A stretch of DNA of 64,000 bases, taken from NCBI GenBank assembly GCA_036783645.1, contig DAIPWT010000020.1, positions 1-64,000 on the forward strand, given 5' to 3'. Position numbers and translations under genes: made by a program. Below, piece after piece: positions 17,648 to 25,583 of the stretch; within the stretch, counting starts at the first letter, position 1, and the number at the start of each line of letters is the position of its first letter. Source of the stretch: UBA4732 sp002404095 (lineage in GTDB: Bacteria > Planctomycetota > Planctomycetia > Gemmatales > Gemmataceae). Under the pieces are notes generated by a model. It was not told the DNA's origin. It worked only from the letters and a program-made list of their open reading frames with translations, and searched no databases.

Positions 17648-18097
17648 CTACTGACCCGCCAGCTGCCCAGCATTGATCTCTGCAACAAGGTTTGAAATGG
17701 CCTTGTCCAGGAGCTTGCTGTATATCGCCGCATACAGCTTTCCGAGGACAAATTTGCCGAAGCCCAAGTCCTTTGCTTCGATGATGAACGTCATTTTCGT
17801 CCTGTCGTGGTTGATCGGCTCAAAACGATGATCGTAGTGAACGGTAAGCCAAAGGAAATTGCTGATCCACTTCCAGTGGCTGTTTGGGACAAACTCAGTC
17901 ATGGCGAACCGAGCCTTTATGCCGTTTGTAAGATGGAGAACACCAACAGTGGACGGCGAAAGTTCACCGGGAGGTTCAACGGTCACGCGCTTGATATGCT
18001 TGGCCCAACTTGGCCATGCCTCAACCTGTGCCAGATGCTCCCATGCGCGCTCAAGGGGCACGTCAACAACAAATTCACGCTGGATCAAGAGTTTCAT
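17648..18097 (-). CDS. SRPBCC (START/polyketide-cyclase-like) family protein
   Basis: A 149-residue protein with the SRPBCC pattern: REFVVDVPLERAWEHLAQVEAWPSW at the start, a KHIKRV strand, HWKWISNFLWLTVHYDHRF in the middle, and a long C-terminal helix. Such proteins bind hydrophobic ligands in a cavity. The ATG at 18097 has a GAGG about 12 bases upstream; an upstream GTG-type extension lacks the fold. It follows the toroid gene on the same strand, 78 bases away. The ligand is unknown. Confidence 0.75.
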   Translation of the reverse strand: MKLLIQREFVVDVPLERAWEHLAQVEAWPSWAKHIKRVTVEPPGELSPSTVGVLHLTNGIKARFAMTEFVPNSHWKWISNFLWLTVHYDHRFEPINHDRTKMTFIIEAKDLGFGKFVLGKLYAAIYSKLLDKAISNLVAEINAGQLAGQ

Positions 18098-18175
18098 GTT
18101 GCACAATTCCTCGTCTGCCTGACGAGCGAGCAATGAGTTGCACAGCTCGCCAAGCGACCTCGTCGTTAGTACTCT

Positions 18176-19231
18176 TTAATTTTCCTTCGGCACAAGTCTC
18201 GCCAGGCCGAGCGCGGCCCAGGAGCTGGCGGCGCAGGTGATCGGCGTCATTAGTTTCGAGCTTCCGGGCGAACCATCGGGGGTCGATCGAGAAATCATCG
18301 GCCAACTGCCGTCCGGCTTTTGCGTGGCGACCAGGAAGTCAATCCCTCGCTTGATTTCGGGGCGTTCGGCCGTAAAACCCGCAAGCGACAAGACGTACAA
18401 AGTCTGGCCGGTGGCAAAGGCGTCGCTTTTCAATTCAGGGACGGTCTGGCTCCAGCCCCCGTCGGCGCGTTGCAGAGCAAGCAACTCGTCGATCGTAGGT
18501 TGCATCGTTTTGCGCGGCTTGGCGGAGCGAACCCCCATGAGCACCTTCAGGACCTTGTCTTGATGGAGGTGGGAAGGCTTTGCAGCGTCGAGCCAGGCGA
18601 TCGCTTTCGACAGCGCCTCGCGCTGCAATTCCGGCGCGTCGGGTCCCGCTCCCTCGAGCGCCATGATGATCCAGGCGGCGTCGGTGGTCTGGCTTTCGTT
18701 AATCGGCGGTCGCCTGAGAGTGGCAAAGAACTCCCACGAACCGTCGGGTTGCTGCTTCTTGACGATTTCCTCCGCGATCAGCTTCAGGCTTTGTTTTTGT
18801 CCCTCTTTCAGCGACGGCAACGACTGTGCGGCGACGGCGAGGAACGGAAGCCCCATGTTCAGCCCTCGACCCTGGGGGCGCGGGTCGGGTGGATCAGCCG
18901 GATTAGGGAAGATCTTCGAGGCCATCAACTTGTCCTTACTGCCCAGCAAGGACTCGGTCGTATCCGCCACGAATTTCTTGTCGATCGCGTACCCCTGCCG
19001 TTCGGCTTCGCTCAGCGCCCAAAGCGGCATCGGCGCGTGATGGCAGGCGGCGCATTTGCGCGTGTTCAACCAGGCGGCGCTTTCGGTTTGCATATATCCA
19101 ATGGCGCGATCGACCGTCTGGTGGACCTGCTGCGTTGTTGCGCGTGGAATCGAGGTCGGTTGGGCAGCAAGGGCCGGCCGTGAAAGGCAAAGTCCCAGAA
19201 GAAACCACGCGAATGAGGACGTGCGAGCCAT
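18176..19231 (-). CDS. secreted alpha/alpha-toroid (prenyltransferase/squalene-cyclase fold) protein with a CxxCH motif
   Basis: A 351-residue protein with a signal peptide ending near LAA. A CAACHH motif lies near residue 60, of the kind that binds heme c. The rest holds repeats of the terpenoid-cyclase/prenyltransferase toroid, seen as QQPDGSW, QRADGGW and QKPDGSW spaced by ~50-70 residues. No DXDD cyclase motif is visible, so it is unlikely to be a triterpene cyclase. The ATG has AAGGGG upstream. Such proteins are common in planctomycetes; function unknown. Confidence 0.75.
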   Translation of the reverse strand: MARTSSFAWFLLGLCLSRPALAAQPTSIPRATTQQVHQTVDRAIGYMQTESAAWLNTRKCAACHHAPMPLWALSEAERQGYAIDKKFVADTTESLLGSKDKLMASKIFPNPADPPDPRPQGRGLNMGLPFLAVAAQSLPSLKEGQKQSLKLIAEEIVKKQQPDGSWEFFATLRRPPINESQTTDAAWIIMALEGAGPDAPELQREALSKAIAWLDAAKPSHLHQDKVLKVLMGVRSAKPRKTMQPTIDELLALQRADGGWSQTVPELKSDAFATGQTLYVLSLAGFTAERPEIKRGIDFLVATQKPDGSWPMISRSTPDGSPGSSKLMTPITCAASSWAALGLARLVPKEN

Positions 19232-19418
19232 GGATCGATCCCCTTGCGTGATGAATGATCGGGGTCAAATGGTATTTTACAGCGCCGCCGATGGGCCTGC
19301 CAGTGCCTGAGAGTGTCACATTTGTGGCGGACGCTTACTGCGGTGAGCTATCGCTTACCATTCCCGCAGCAGGTATCCAAGCGTGCAAGCTGGAGACGAA
19401 GCCAGGCCCAACCCATCA

Positions 19419-19667
19419 TCAAGGGGCGGGCGCGGCGCCCGGAAAATAAACCTCGACGCGCGTAACGTGAATCAGGGAGATGTAGGCAATGCGCTCGCCA
19501 GGGACGCCGGCGAATCCGGCTGGATGAACTTCGATAATGAGCATCATTGCCGATACCTCTGCCGCCTCCGGATGAGCCACGTCATAGATAGCGCCGTCGG
19601 AAACATAGACGCGAAACGGCCGGAACGGCTGTTTTCGGAGCAACTTACGAATGGCGTCGGGACGCAT
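19419..19667 (-). CDS. small 'QPFRPFRV' family protein
   Basis: An 82-residue protein beginning LLRKQPFRPFRVYVSDGAIYDVAHPE, a pattern seen in many short planctomycete proteins of unknown function. It looks like a small beta domain. A strong AGGAGGAG ribosome site precedes the ATG at 19667. It is followed on the same strand's upstream side by a paralogue at 19721-19990, so the two form a tandem pair. Confidence 0.75.
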   Translation of the reverse strand: MRPDAIRKLLRKQPFRPFRVYVSDGAIYDVAHPEAAEVSAMMLIIEVHPAGFAGVPGERIAYISLIHVTRVEVYFPGAAPAP

Positions 19668-19720
19668 CCAGTCTCCTCCTATTTTCGCAGGCCATTAGCC
19701 TTCCCGCCCATATGCTTTTG

Positions 19721-19990
19721 TCATGGAGAACAACCATTCGTGGACGATGGCTCGATCAGTTCGATCCGAACAACCTGGTCAACTTCGACACAAACCGGAT
19801 AATCCTTATCCGAATCATGCGGATCATGCACGGGAAGCACGAGGGCGACGTCGCCCACAAGAAATTCCAGGGAATCAAGGACGTCATACGTTTCACCGTT
19901 ATTGATGTGAACGCGGAACGGCTGGAACGGTTGGCGCCGGCGCAGTTGACGCAGTTCATCCGCCATTGTGGCCGGAGTAGTAGATGACAT
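19721..19990 (-). CDS. small 'QPFRPFRV' family protein (paralogue)
   Basis: An 89-residue protein with RRRQPFQPFRVHINNGETYDV, matching the neighbour's N-terminal pattern, and a VVRIELIE-type final strand. It has an AAGGAG site about seven bases upstream of the ATG. It probably arose from the same ancestor as the 19419-19667 gene. Function unknown; no domain of known activity is visible. Confidence 0.75.
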   Translation of the reverse strand: MSSTTPATMADELRQLRRRQPFQPFRVHINNGETYDVLDSLEFLVGDVALVLPVHDPHDSDKDYPVCVEVDQVVRIELIEPSSTNGCSP

Positions 19991-20061
19991 GACAGGCTCC
20001 TTTGGTTTCTGGGGCTTCTTCGTATTATGAGCGTCCGCCGCGTAGTAAGCAAGCCGCCGCG

Positions 20062-20634
20062 TTACGCATCCGGGTAGAACCCCTTGCCCTCCGCCGCCAG
20101 CTTGCGCATCTGCTCCGTCGGCTGGAAACGCGCTCCCAAATGTTCGTATTTCTTCAGCCTCGCCAGCAAGTTCGGCAGGCCGACCGTATCCGCCCAGCGC
20201 AGGATGCCGCCGCGGAACGGCGGGAAGCCGATGCCCAGGATCAGGCCCATGTCCACGTCGCCCGGCTCGCGCACGATCCCCTCACTCAACACCCGACTGG
20301 CCTCCGTCAGCATCGGAAGGAATAAGCGATCGGTCATCTCCTCCATGCCGATCTCGCGCCGCTCTTTGGGATGCTTTTCCAGCATTGCTGTCAACGCCGG
20401 ATCGTCGGCGCCGCGGCCGGGCTTGGCGTAGATGTAGAAGCCGGCGCCCGTCTTCTCACCTAGCCGGACGGCCGCCGCGTCGCCAAGATCAGTCACGACG
20501 GATTCGTCGGCGCCTGGTGTGCCAACGAGGTCAAGGCCGCGGACAAAATGGCCGCGCGCCTTCAACTCACGAACGACCGCGCGGCCGATCCGGCCCGCCG
20601 AGCCGGTGACGAGAACGTGCAGTGACTTGGCCAT
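20062..20634 (-). CDS. chimeric protein: SDR N-terminus fused to the C-terminal part of a FadJ-like 3-hydroxyacyl-CoA dehydrogenase
   Basis: A 190-residue open frame. Residues 1-~55 are nearly identical to the start of the SDR gene at 16758-17507 (TGSAGRIGR onward). From LGEKTGAGFYIY near residue 58, the sequence becomes the C-terminal 3HCDH domain of a FadB/FadJ multifunctional fatty-acid enzyme (GIGFPPFRGGIL, then KKYEHLGARFQP). The join is in frame and abrupt. It lacks the NAD site of the fatty-acid enzyme and the catalytic half of the SDR, so it is likely inactive in either reaction. The duplicated leader may still drive it. It may be a pseudogene. Confidence 0.75.
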   Translation of the reverse strand: MAKSLHVLVTGSAGRIGRAVVRELKARGHFVRGLDLVGTPGADESVVTDLGDAAAVRLGEKTGAGFYIYAKPGRGADDPALTAMLEKHPKERREIGMEEMTDRLFLPMLTEASRVLSEGIVREPGDVDMGLILGIGFPPFRGGILRWADTVGLPNLLARLKKYEHLGARFQPTEQMRKLAAEGKGFYPDA

Positions 20635-20714
20635 GTGCGTGGTACCCCGCCACCTGGATTTGCTTCGCCGCTTCCGTTAGTCAGAGTAGGGAATCGGTTG
20701 GGGAAATACTCGTT
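20467..20714. repeat. target copy of the ~250-bp SDR 5' duplication
   Basis: It matches 17341-17587 in the same orientation, with scattered substitutions and no large indels. It provides the leader, start codon and ~56 codons of the chimeric gene. Confidence 0.8.
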
Positions 20715-20850
20715 CACGGGCCGTGACCGAAAGCCAAGCGCGCAGTCTTTTCGCCGCCTCCTGCTTCACATTCGCTAGCGGCTTGAGCAGGTTGAGGGCC
20801 AGGATTGGTACAAACACCACTTATCTTGCGAAAGCCAAGCTGCGCAGGGT

Positions 20851-21912
20851 TTACGCCGGTCGATCACCCTCACGATTAATCAAATCAATGAGCATCCGCA
20901 ACCGCCCCATGCTGTGGCGGTCGAAGCGGAAGCGCAAGCGCGGCAGGTTGGCCAGCGCGGCGTCGTTGGCCTCGGCCGGCAGCGCCGCCGTCGTCTCGAA
21001 CGTGCCGCCCTTGAGAATGTCCGGGAATTCCGTGCGGATGCGCTCCAGCAGGGCCGGCGGCGGCGCCTTCTGCAAACGCAGCACGAGGTCAGGGCCGACA
21101 TAGCGCATGCTGTGATAGACGCGGTAAAAGCCTAGAACCTCGTTCACGGCCTCGTCGAGCGAGTCCGTGACTTTGAACAGCGACAAGTCGGCCGGCGAGA
21201 TCAGCTTGCGGCCCAGCAGTGCGTCGCGAATATAGTCGTGCCAGCGCGCCCAGTAGTCGCCGCCCGGCTCGTCTACCATGACGATGGGAAATATCTGGGC
21301 TTTACCGGTTTGAACTAGCGTAAGCACCTCGAAGCACTCGTCCTGAGTGCCGAAGCCGCCGGGGAACAGGGCGACGGCGTCGGCCTCCTTCACGAACAAG
21401 AGCTTCCGCGTGAAGAAGTATTTCAGGTTCATCAACTTGAGGTCGCCGCGGATGATCGGGTTGGCGTCCTGCTCGAACGGCAGCAGAATGTTGACGCCGA
21501 TGCTTTTGTCCCGGCCGGCGCCGACCATGCCGGCCTCCATGATGCCGCTGGCGGCGCCGGTGATGACCATCCAGCCAGCCTGGGCGATGCGTCGGCCGAA
21601 CTCCGCGGCCTGCTGATATGCCGGGTTCGTCGCCGGCAGCCGGGCTGAACCGAACACCGTCACCTTGCGCACGGTGCGGTACGGCGTAAAGATTTTAAAG
21701 GAGTAGCGTAGTTCTTTGAGAGCGGTGTTGAGCAGCTTCACGTCGGCGCGCGTGGCGCCGTCACGAAGGAGTTTATCGGCCGTCTCACGGATTTGCTGAA
21801 CGAGCTGTTCAATGCCCGGCGGCAGACGCTCCTCGGGATGCGCGTCCTCGTTGATCTGCTCGAAGGAGCCATGCGTCGTGCCGCGACGCGCGCTTTGCTG
21901 AGGGTCTTGCAT
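20851..21912 (-). CDS. LOG-family (TIGR00730-type Rossmann) protein
   Basis: The family includes nucleoside 5'-monophosphate phosphoribohydrolases. The 353-residue protein has TVFGSARLPATNP, GAASGIMEAG and the hallmark PGGFGTQDECFE (PGGxGTxxE). It is longer than short LOG proteins (about 190 residues), with a ~75-residue N-terminal helical region and a ~90-residue C-terminal extension, like the larger bacterial paralogues. The ATG at 21912 has no strong Shine-Dalgarno. A tandem-repeat hairpin lies just upstream at 21917-22004. Confidence 0.85.
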   Translation of the reverse strand: MQDPQQSARRGTTHGSFEQINEDAHPEERLPPGIEQLVQQIRETADKLLRDGATRADVKLLNTALKELRYSFKIFTPYRTVRKVTVFGSARLPATNPAYQQAAEFGRRIAQAGWMVITGAASGIMEAGMVGAGRDKSIGVNILLPFEQDANPIIRGDLKLMNLKYFFTRKLLFVKEADAVALFPGGFGTQDECFEVLTLVQTGKAQIFPIVMVDEPGGDYWARWHDYIRDALLGRKLISPADLSLFKVTDSLDEAVNEVLGFYRVYHSMRYVGPDLVLRLQKAPPPALLERIRTEFPDILKGGTFETTAALPAEANDAALANLPRLRFRFDRHSMGRLRMLIDLINREGDRPA

Positions 21913-21916
21913 AAAT

Positions 21917-22004
21917 AGTCCGCAGTCCGTAGTCCGTAGTCCGTAGTCCGTGGGGAAGACGAGCCGGCTTGCCGCTACGGACTAATGACTACGGACTACG
22001 GACT
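21917..22004. repeat. tandem 7-bp repeat and inverted copies (family F)
   Basis: Five units of AGTCCGT (one variant) run from 21917 to 21951; inverted units return at 21977-22004, giving a long stem. It lies 3' of the STAS gene and 5' of the LOG gene on the same strand, in about 90 bases between stop and start. Confidence 0.75.
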
Positions 22005-22011
22005 TCTTCTG

Positions 22012-22398
22012 TTAATCGCCCGTCAGCGCCGCGATGGCCTCGGCCCGATCGGCGTACAAGGCCCAGAGGGTGTCCAAGGCGGTCATGTGAAGCAGCTCGC
22101 GCGCCCGCGGGGAGGCGCCGGCCACGACCACTTCGCTTCCATGTTCCTTGACGCGCTTGTGACAGCGCAGCAAAAAGGAGAGGAACACCGAGCCGACGTA
22201 ATCGACCTTGCTGAGGTCGAAGATGAGGCCGACCGGCGGATCGGCGCGAAGTGGGGCCAGCACCATTTGGGCTGCCTGTTCCATTAGGTCTTCCGGCAGC
22301 TTTTCCACTTCCGACGACGGGATGATGACCGCGATGTCGCCATGCCGTTCGATGCCGATGTACTGGTGTTTCGTCTGTTCGGCCGCCATGATATCCAT
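22012..22398 (-). CDS. STAS-domain (anti-sigma-factor antagonist-like) protein
   Basis: A 128-residue protein fitting one STAS domain: IERHGDIAVIIP, the FDLSKVDYVGSVFLSFLL segment with the conserved Asp/Ser-rich turn, and VVVAGASPRARELLHMT. STAS proteins bind anti-sigma or kinase partners and are often switched by Ser phosphorylation; here a Ser follows VDYVG. The ATG at 22398 (or 22389) was chosen because the longer frame to 22962 overlaps the next gene. Partners are not adjacent. Confidence 0.75.
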   Translation of the reverse strand: MDIMAAEQTKHQYIGIERHGDIAVIIPSSEVEKLPEDLMEQAAQMVLAPLRADPPVGLIFDLSKVDYVGSVFLSFLLRCHKRVKEHGSEVVVAGASPRARELLHMTALDTLWALYADRAEAIAALTGD

Positions 22399-22475
22399 CG
22401 CCTGCGAGGGTACAGAGGGGATAACAACCCGTATCAGGCTACCGCGCCGGCCGGCCGATTCAAGCGCGACGCGGG

Positions 22476-23696
22476 TTATTTCCCCAGGTCTTTGAAGAAC
22501 GCCGACGGATCGCCGCGTAGCTGAAGCGTCAGCCACGGCCCTTCGCGCGCCGCTTTCCAGTCGGCGTCCGGCGCCGGTTTCGCCGCCAGCACACGCTTCT
22601 CCAGCGCCTGCGCCGCGTCGGCGTTGTCGCATTGCACGGAAGCCAACAATGTTGTCGGCTGCTCGGTTTGCAGCTGTATGGCGAAGCCGTGGACATGGGC
22701 CAGGACAGCGGCGTCCTTCTCCGTTAAGAATGCGGCCGCGGCGGTCTTGCGCCAGTCCGCGGCATAACCGACGGCCCACGCCGGCCCTGCCGATTGGAGC
22801 CGATTCTCCAAAAGCGCTCGCACCTCGGCCGGCAAGCGTTCTAGGCCGAGGGCCGGCTTGTCGGGGACCGCTTCGAGGTGTTTCGCCAATAGGCCGAATA
22901 CCAGCGTCCGCTCGTCGGCGCACCAGAGCACGGGCGCCAATCCGCCGTCGCGCGGCTTGCACTTGTACAACGTCTTGCCGTTGGCATCCGGCAGGCGCTC
23001 GGCCTGGAGGGCCGTCCGCACGGCGTCGGCGTTGTAAGGATGCAGCGTACGAACTACCAGCACCATACGCGGCAGCAACTCATCGTCGGCCTTGACGCCG
23101 AGGACGAGATGATCGACTTCCTCCACCTTCAATCCGGTCCACCGTTGCAACAAGTCGGCGTTGAGGTCGATTTTACCTATCCGAGATAGGTGTTTAAGAT
23201 GATCGCGGCCGGCGTCGGTCTGGCGCAGTTCGGCGACCTGGACGCCGACGACAACATTGGAGTCGGCCGGCAGCCAGCGCAGCGCCTCCAGAGCGGCGGG
23301 CGATGTTGAGGGTGGCGTCGTTGGAAACTCGATCAGGTTCGGCCCTCTCGGCTTGTGGGGCATTCGGGTGTCGTGAGCGCGGCGGTCCGGCTGCGAATAC
23401 AGGGCGTAGGTCAGGCTGAGAATGGCGCCGAAACCCATGACGCCCAGCACCATTGCCCCAACGATGCGGTTGGTGCGGCGCATCCGCAACCGGCGGTCAA
23501 CGTCTAAATCGACGCCGACTAGGGAAGGGGAGTTCGTTGGAGCGGTTTGCAAATCGGCCGACCCTCGCGGCTGTGGCTGGCGCAGGGTGAACGCCTCGCC
23601 GCAGCGGGGGCAGGGTACGCGCTGGCCGGCCGTCGTCCCAGAAGAGTCGGGAACGAGGGCATTGCAGTACGGACAAGTCTGCGGCTCGGTGGTCAT
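22476..23696 (-). CDS. zinc-ribbon and transmembrane protein of unknown function
   Basis: A 406-residue protein. The N-terminal zinc ribbon has CPYC and CPRC. A transmembrane segment follows near residue 80-100 (IVGAMVLGVMGFGAILSLTYAL). The ~290-residue C-terminal part, with repeats of LPADSNVVVGVQVAEL-type strands, resembles other large extracytoplasmic planctomycete proteins but gives no known function. The ATG at 23696 has AGG upstream. The N-terminal layout is like that of the caspase-fold protein at 3057-5216, suggesting the same zinc-ribbon/TM anchor is reused. Confidence 0.65.
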   Translation of the reverse strand: MTTEPQTCPYCNALVPDSSGTTAGQRVPCPRCGEAFTLRQPQPRGSADLQTAPTNSPSLVGVDLDVDRRLRMRRTNRIVGAMVLGVMGFGAILSLTYALYSQPDRRAHDTRMPHKPRGPNLIEFPTTPPSTSPAALEALRWLPADSNVVVGVQVAELRQTDAGRDHLKHLSRIGKIDLNADLLQRWTGLKVEEVDHLVLGVKADDELLPRMVLVVRTLHPYNADAVRTALQAERLPDANGKTLYKCKPRDGGLAPVLWCADERTLVFGLLAKHLEAVPDKPALGLERLPAEVRALLENRLQSAGPAWAVGYAADWRKTAAAAFLTEKDAAVLAHVHGFAIQLQTEQPTTLLASVQCDNADAAQALEKRVLAAKPAPDADWKAAREGPWLTLQLRGDPSAFFKDLGK

Positions 23697-23823
23697 GCCA
23701 GGACCTGAAGGTTGAGTTCCGAAGGCGCGCGGACGCCAGGCGATTCATTCTTGACGACCGAGGAAATTGTGTCCAGGGTGGAATGGGAGGCGGCCTTGAA
23801 GGACGGCCGAATGAACGCGCAAT

Positions 23824-23866
23824 CGTCGCGGTTGCTTTAGCGGGAAGGGCTAAAGCAACCGCGACG
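23824..23866. repeat. perfect 18-bp inverted repeat (family I)
   Basis: CGTCGCGGTTGCTTTAGC at 23824-23841 pairs with 23849-23866 around a 7-nt loop, in the ~245-base gap between the 104-residue gene and the zinc-ribbon gene. The stretch holds nothing else recognisable. Confidence 0.75.
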
Positions 23867-23941
23867 ACGCCTCGGACTTGCATAAATGCCAACGGAACAA
23901 ACCTAGCGGCTCGCCGAGGTGCATGGGCTCGACTGCCGCTT

Positions 23942-24256
23942 TTACCCAAGATTCAGTTCTTCCAGCGTCTTGCCTAGCGCTCTCTCCAAGAAGACCAGTC
24001 GTTCGAGAAAGAGCGCTGCCGCCCTTTCCCGCGCTTCGGCCGAGGTGCCAGGTAAGTTTTGAATCGCCGCCACCGTGCGGATGTGTTCCTCGACCTTGAG
24101 GCCCAACGCCGCTATACGCGCGAGACGATCCCCGATCGTCACGCATGGCGCTGTGGAAACTTCAAGAGGCAATTCGGGCGGGGGGAGGGGTTTCCCCTTG
24201 GATTTTGTCCCCACGGAACTACCTCTTTCACGACGGGCGGCGAGAGTGCTTCTCAT
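23942..24256 (-). CDS. small protein coupled to ribosomal protein S21, unknown function
   Basis: A 104-residue protein. The N-terminus is basic and flexible; the C-terminal half is helical (DRLARIAALGLKVEEHIRTV, then ERLVFLERALGKTLEELNLG). Its ATG at 24256 overlaps the stop of rpsU (ATGA), so translation is probably coupled to S21. AAAGGG also lies near the start. No known family recognised; the coupling suggests a role in translation or ribosome biology, which is inferred. Confidence 0.6.
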   Translation of the reverse strand: MRSTLAARRERGSSVGTKSKGKPLPPPELPLEVSTAPCVTIGDRLARIAALGLKVEEHIRTVAAIQNLPGTSAEARERAAALFLERLVFLERALGKTLEELNLG

Positions 24257-24465
24257 CGAAACGACCCTTTCACGGGGCTAACTTTGCCCTTACGAATGGA
24301 GCTGAGCTTGCGCGCCAGAGCGCGGCGCCGGGCTTCGCACGGCTTCTCGTAGTATTTTCGCTTTCGCAACTCCTTTTGCACTCCGCTTCTTTCCAGGAGT
24401 TTTTTGAAACGACGCAACGCCAGCCCAATTGGCTCTCGTTCGTGAACGCGCATCCGCAACGGCAT
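24253..24465 (-). CDS. rpsU: 30S ribosomal protein S21
   Basis: A 70-residue basic protein matching bS21: the N-terminal HEREPIGLALRRFKKLLERSG and the KRKYYEKP segment are characteristic. S21 joins the 30S platform near the anti-Shine-Dalgarno region of 16S rRNA. AGGGGA precedes the ATG at 24465. The stop overlaps the start of the following gene by four bases. Confidence 0.95.
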   Translation of the reverse strand: MPLRMRVHEREPIGLALRRFKKLLERSGVQKELRKRKYYEKPCEARRRALARKLSSIRKGKVSPVKGSFR

Positions 24466-24539
24466 CTACGTCCCCTAATGAGATAAGGAAAAGAGAAAGG
24501 ACCGGGCGCGTACTCCGCCGCCCCCGGTCGCATCGTTCG

Positions 24540-24896
24540 TTAGTATCGTCGGCCGCCGCCACCGCCGCCGCCGCCGCCACCGCCGTAACCACCACCGCCG
24601 CCGCCGCTGCGTCCACCGGGACCGCCGCGACCGCCGCCGGCGCCGCCTTCACGCGGCTTCGCTTCATTGACGGTCAACGCTCGGCCGCCCGAGTCTTTGC
24701 CGTTGAGGGCGGCGATCGCCGCTTGCGCCTCGGCGTCGCTGCTCATTTCCACGAATCCGAATCCCTTGGAACGACCCGTGTCCCGGTCCATGATGACCTG
24801 AGCCGACGCCACCGTGCCGTGCGCCTCGAACATCTGTTGCAGTTCGCTGTCGGTGACCTGATAGGTCAGGTTGCCGACATAGAGTTTCTTGCCCAT
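24540..24896 (-). CDS. glycine-rich RRM RNA-binding protein
   Basis: A 118-residue protein. One RRM covers about residues 3-80, with RNP2 LYVGNL and RNP1 KGFGFVEM and the standard aromatic residues. The C-terminus is almost all Gly with Arg/Tyr (GGGGGGGRRY). Bacterial RRM proteins of this kind bind single-stranded RNA and are often cold-induced. The AGGAG site at seven bases favours the second of two ATGs (24896); the other is at 24899. It lies just upstream of rpsU on the same strand. Confidence 0.88.
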   Translation of the reverse strand: MGKKLYVGNLTYQVTDSELQQMFEAHGTVASAQVIMDRDTGRSKGFGFVEMSSDAEAQAAIAALNGKDSGGRALTVNEAKPREGGAGGGRGGPGGRSGGGGGGYGGGGGGGGGGGRRY

Positions 24897-24989
24897 CATC
24901 CGACTCCTGAGGAAAGTAGCCGGCTCGTGTGGGAAGCGCGAGCCGGCGTCAACCAAACTCCCGTCCTCTCCGTGTGAGAGGAAGGTGAT

Positions 24990-25376
24990 TCAGGCCGGCG
25001 GTGCGGCCACGGGCGGCGGCGGCGGCGCGGGCATCGGTTCTTTAACCAGTTGCAGAAAATAGGCGCCGCCCTTTTTGGCGTTCATATCCGCGAGCTTTTG
25101 GTCGGCGGCGCCGCGATTACTATAGTCGAAGACGGCGATCTGCTTCATACCGCCGTCAAACACGGCCCAGCGGGCGCGCATGCGAACGGGATCCTTCTTC
25201 TTGGCCACTCTCTTGGGTCGCGGCCCAGCGGCGGCTTTCTTGCGGGGCGCGGCCTTCTTCTTCACGGGCGCGCCGTCCGCCGCTGGTTCGGTCGCAGGCG
25301 CCGCTGTAGGCTCAGTCCGAGCAGCGGCGTCGGCGTCGTCACGCAGCTGGCGGCGGTTCAAAACTCGTTTTGCCAT
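24990..25376 (-). CDS. small basic Lys/Ala/Pro-rich protein, unknown function
   Basis: A 128-residue protein beginning MAKRVLNRRQLRDDAD. A Lys/Ala/Pro-rich middle (VKKKAAPRKKAA) looks like a nucleic-acid-binding tail. The C-terminal ~60 residues form a compact domain (WAVFDGGMKQIAVFDYSNR, then GGAYFLQLVK). Homologues with the same start are frequent in planctomycetes, in my recollection. An ATG at 25385 would add three residues. It precedes the RRM and S21 genes on the same strand, so these may form an RNA-linked group. Confidence 0.6.
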   Translation of the reverse strand: MAKRVLNRRQLRDDADAAARTEPTAAPATEPAADGAPVKKKAAPRKKAAAGPRPKRVAKKKDPVRMRARWAVFDGGMKQIAVFDYSNRGAADQKLADMNAKKGGAYFLQLVKEPMPAPPPPPVAAPPA

Positions 25377-25513
25377 GTCCTTCATCCTTCTGATGGGGGA
25401 GGCAACGGTGGGAAAGGCCGGCTCGGGTTAAGGAACGCCAAGGATGTAGAGCGGCTAACTCATTCTATGGAAAAGGAAAGGGCCGGCCAGGAGCGGCGGG
25501 GAAGAAAGCGGAC

Positions 25514-25577
25514 GTTTAGCTGCGACCCGAAGGGCGGAGCGCGTGCGAAAAGGCTCCCGTTCGCGTCGCGGCTAAAC
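25514..25577. repeat. family A hairpin copy 2 (imperfect)
   Basis: The arm begins GTTTAGCTGCGACCCGAAGG at 25514 and returns as the complement ending at 25577, with several mismatches and a bulge. It is just 3' of the S41 protease gene, whose stop is at 25584-25586. Confidence 0.65.
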
Positions 25578-25583
25578 GAAACT

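Noticed and set aside
22012..22962. The STAS frame could extend to 22962 (316 residues).
   Set aside because: The extra part is Arg-rich and overlaps the zinc-ribbon gene; a STAS domain needs only about 110 residues.
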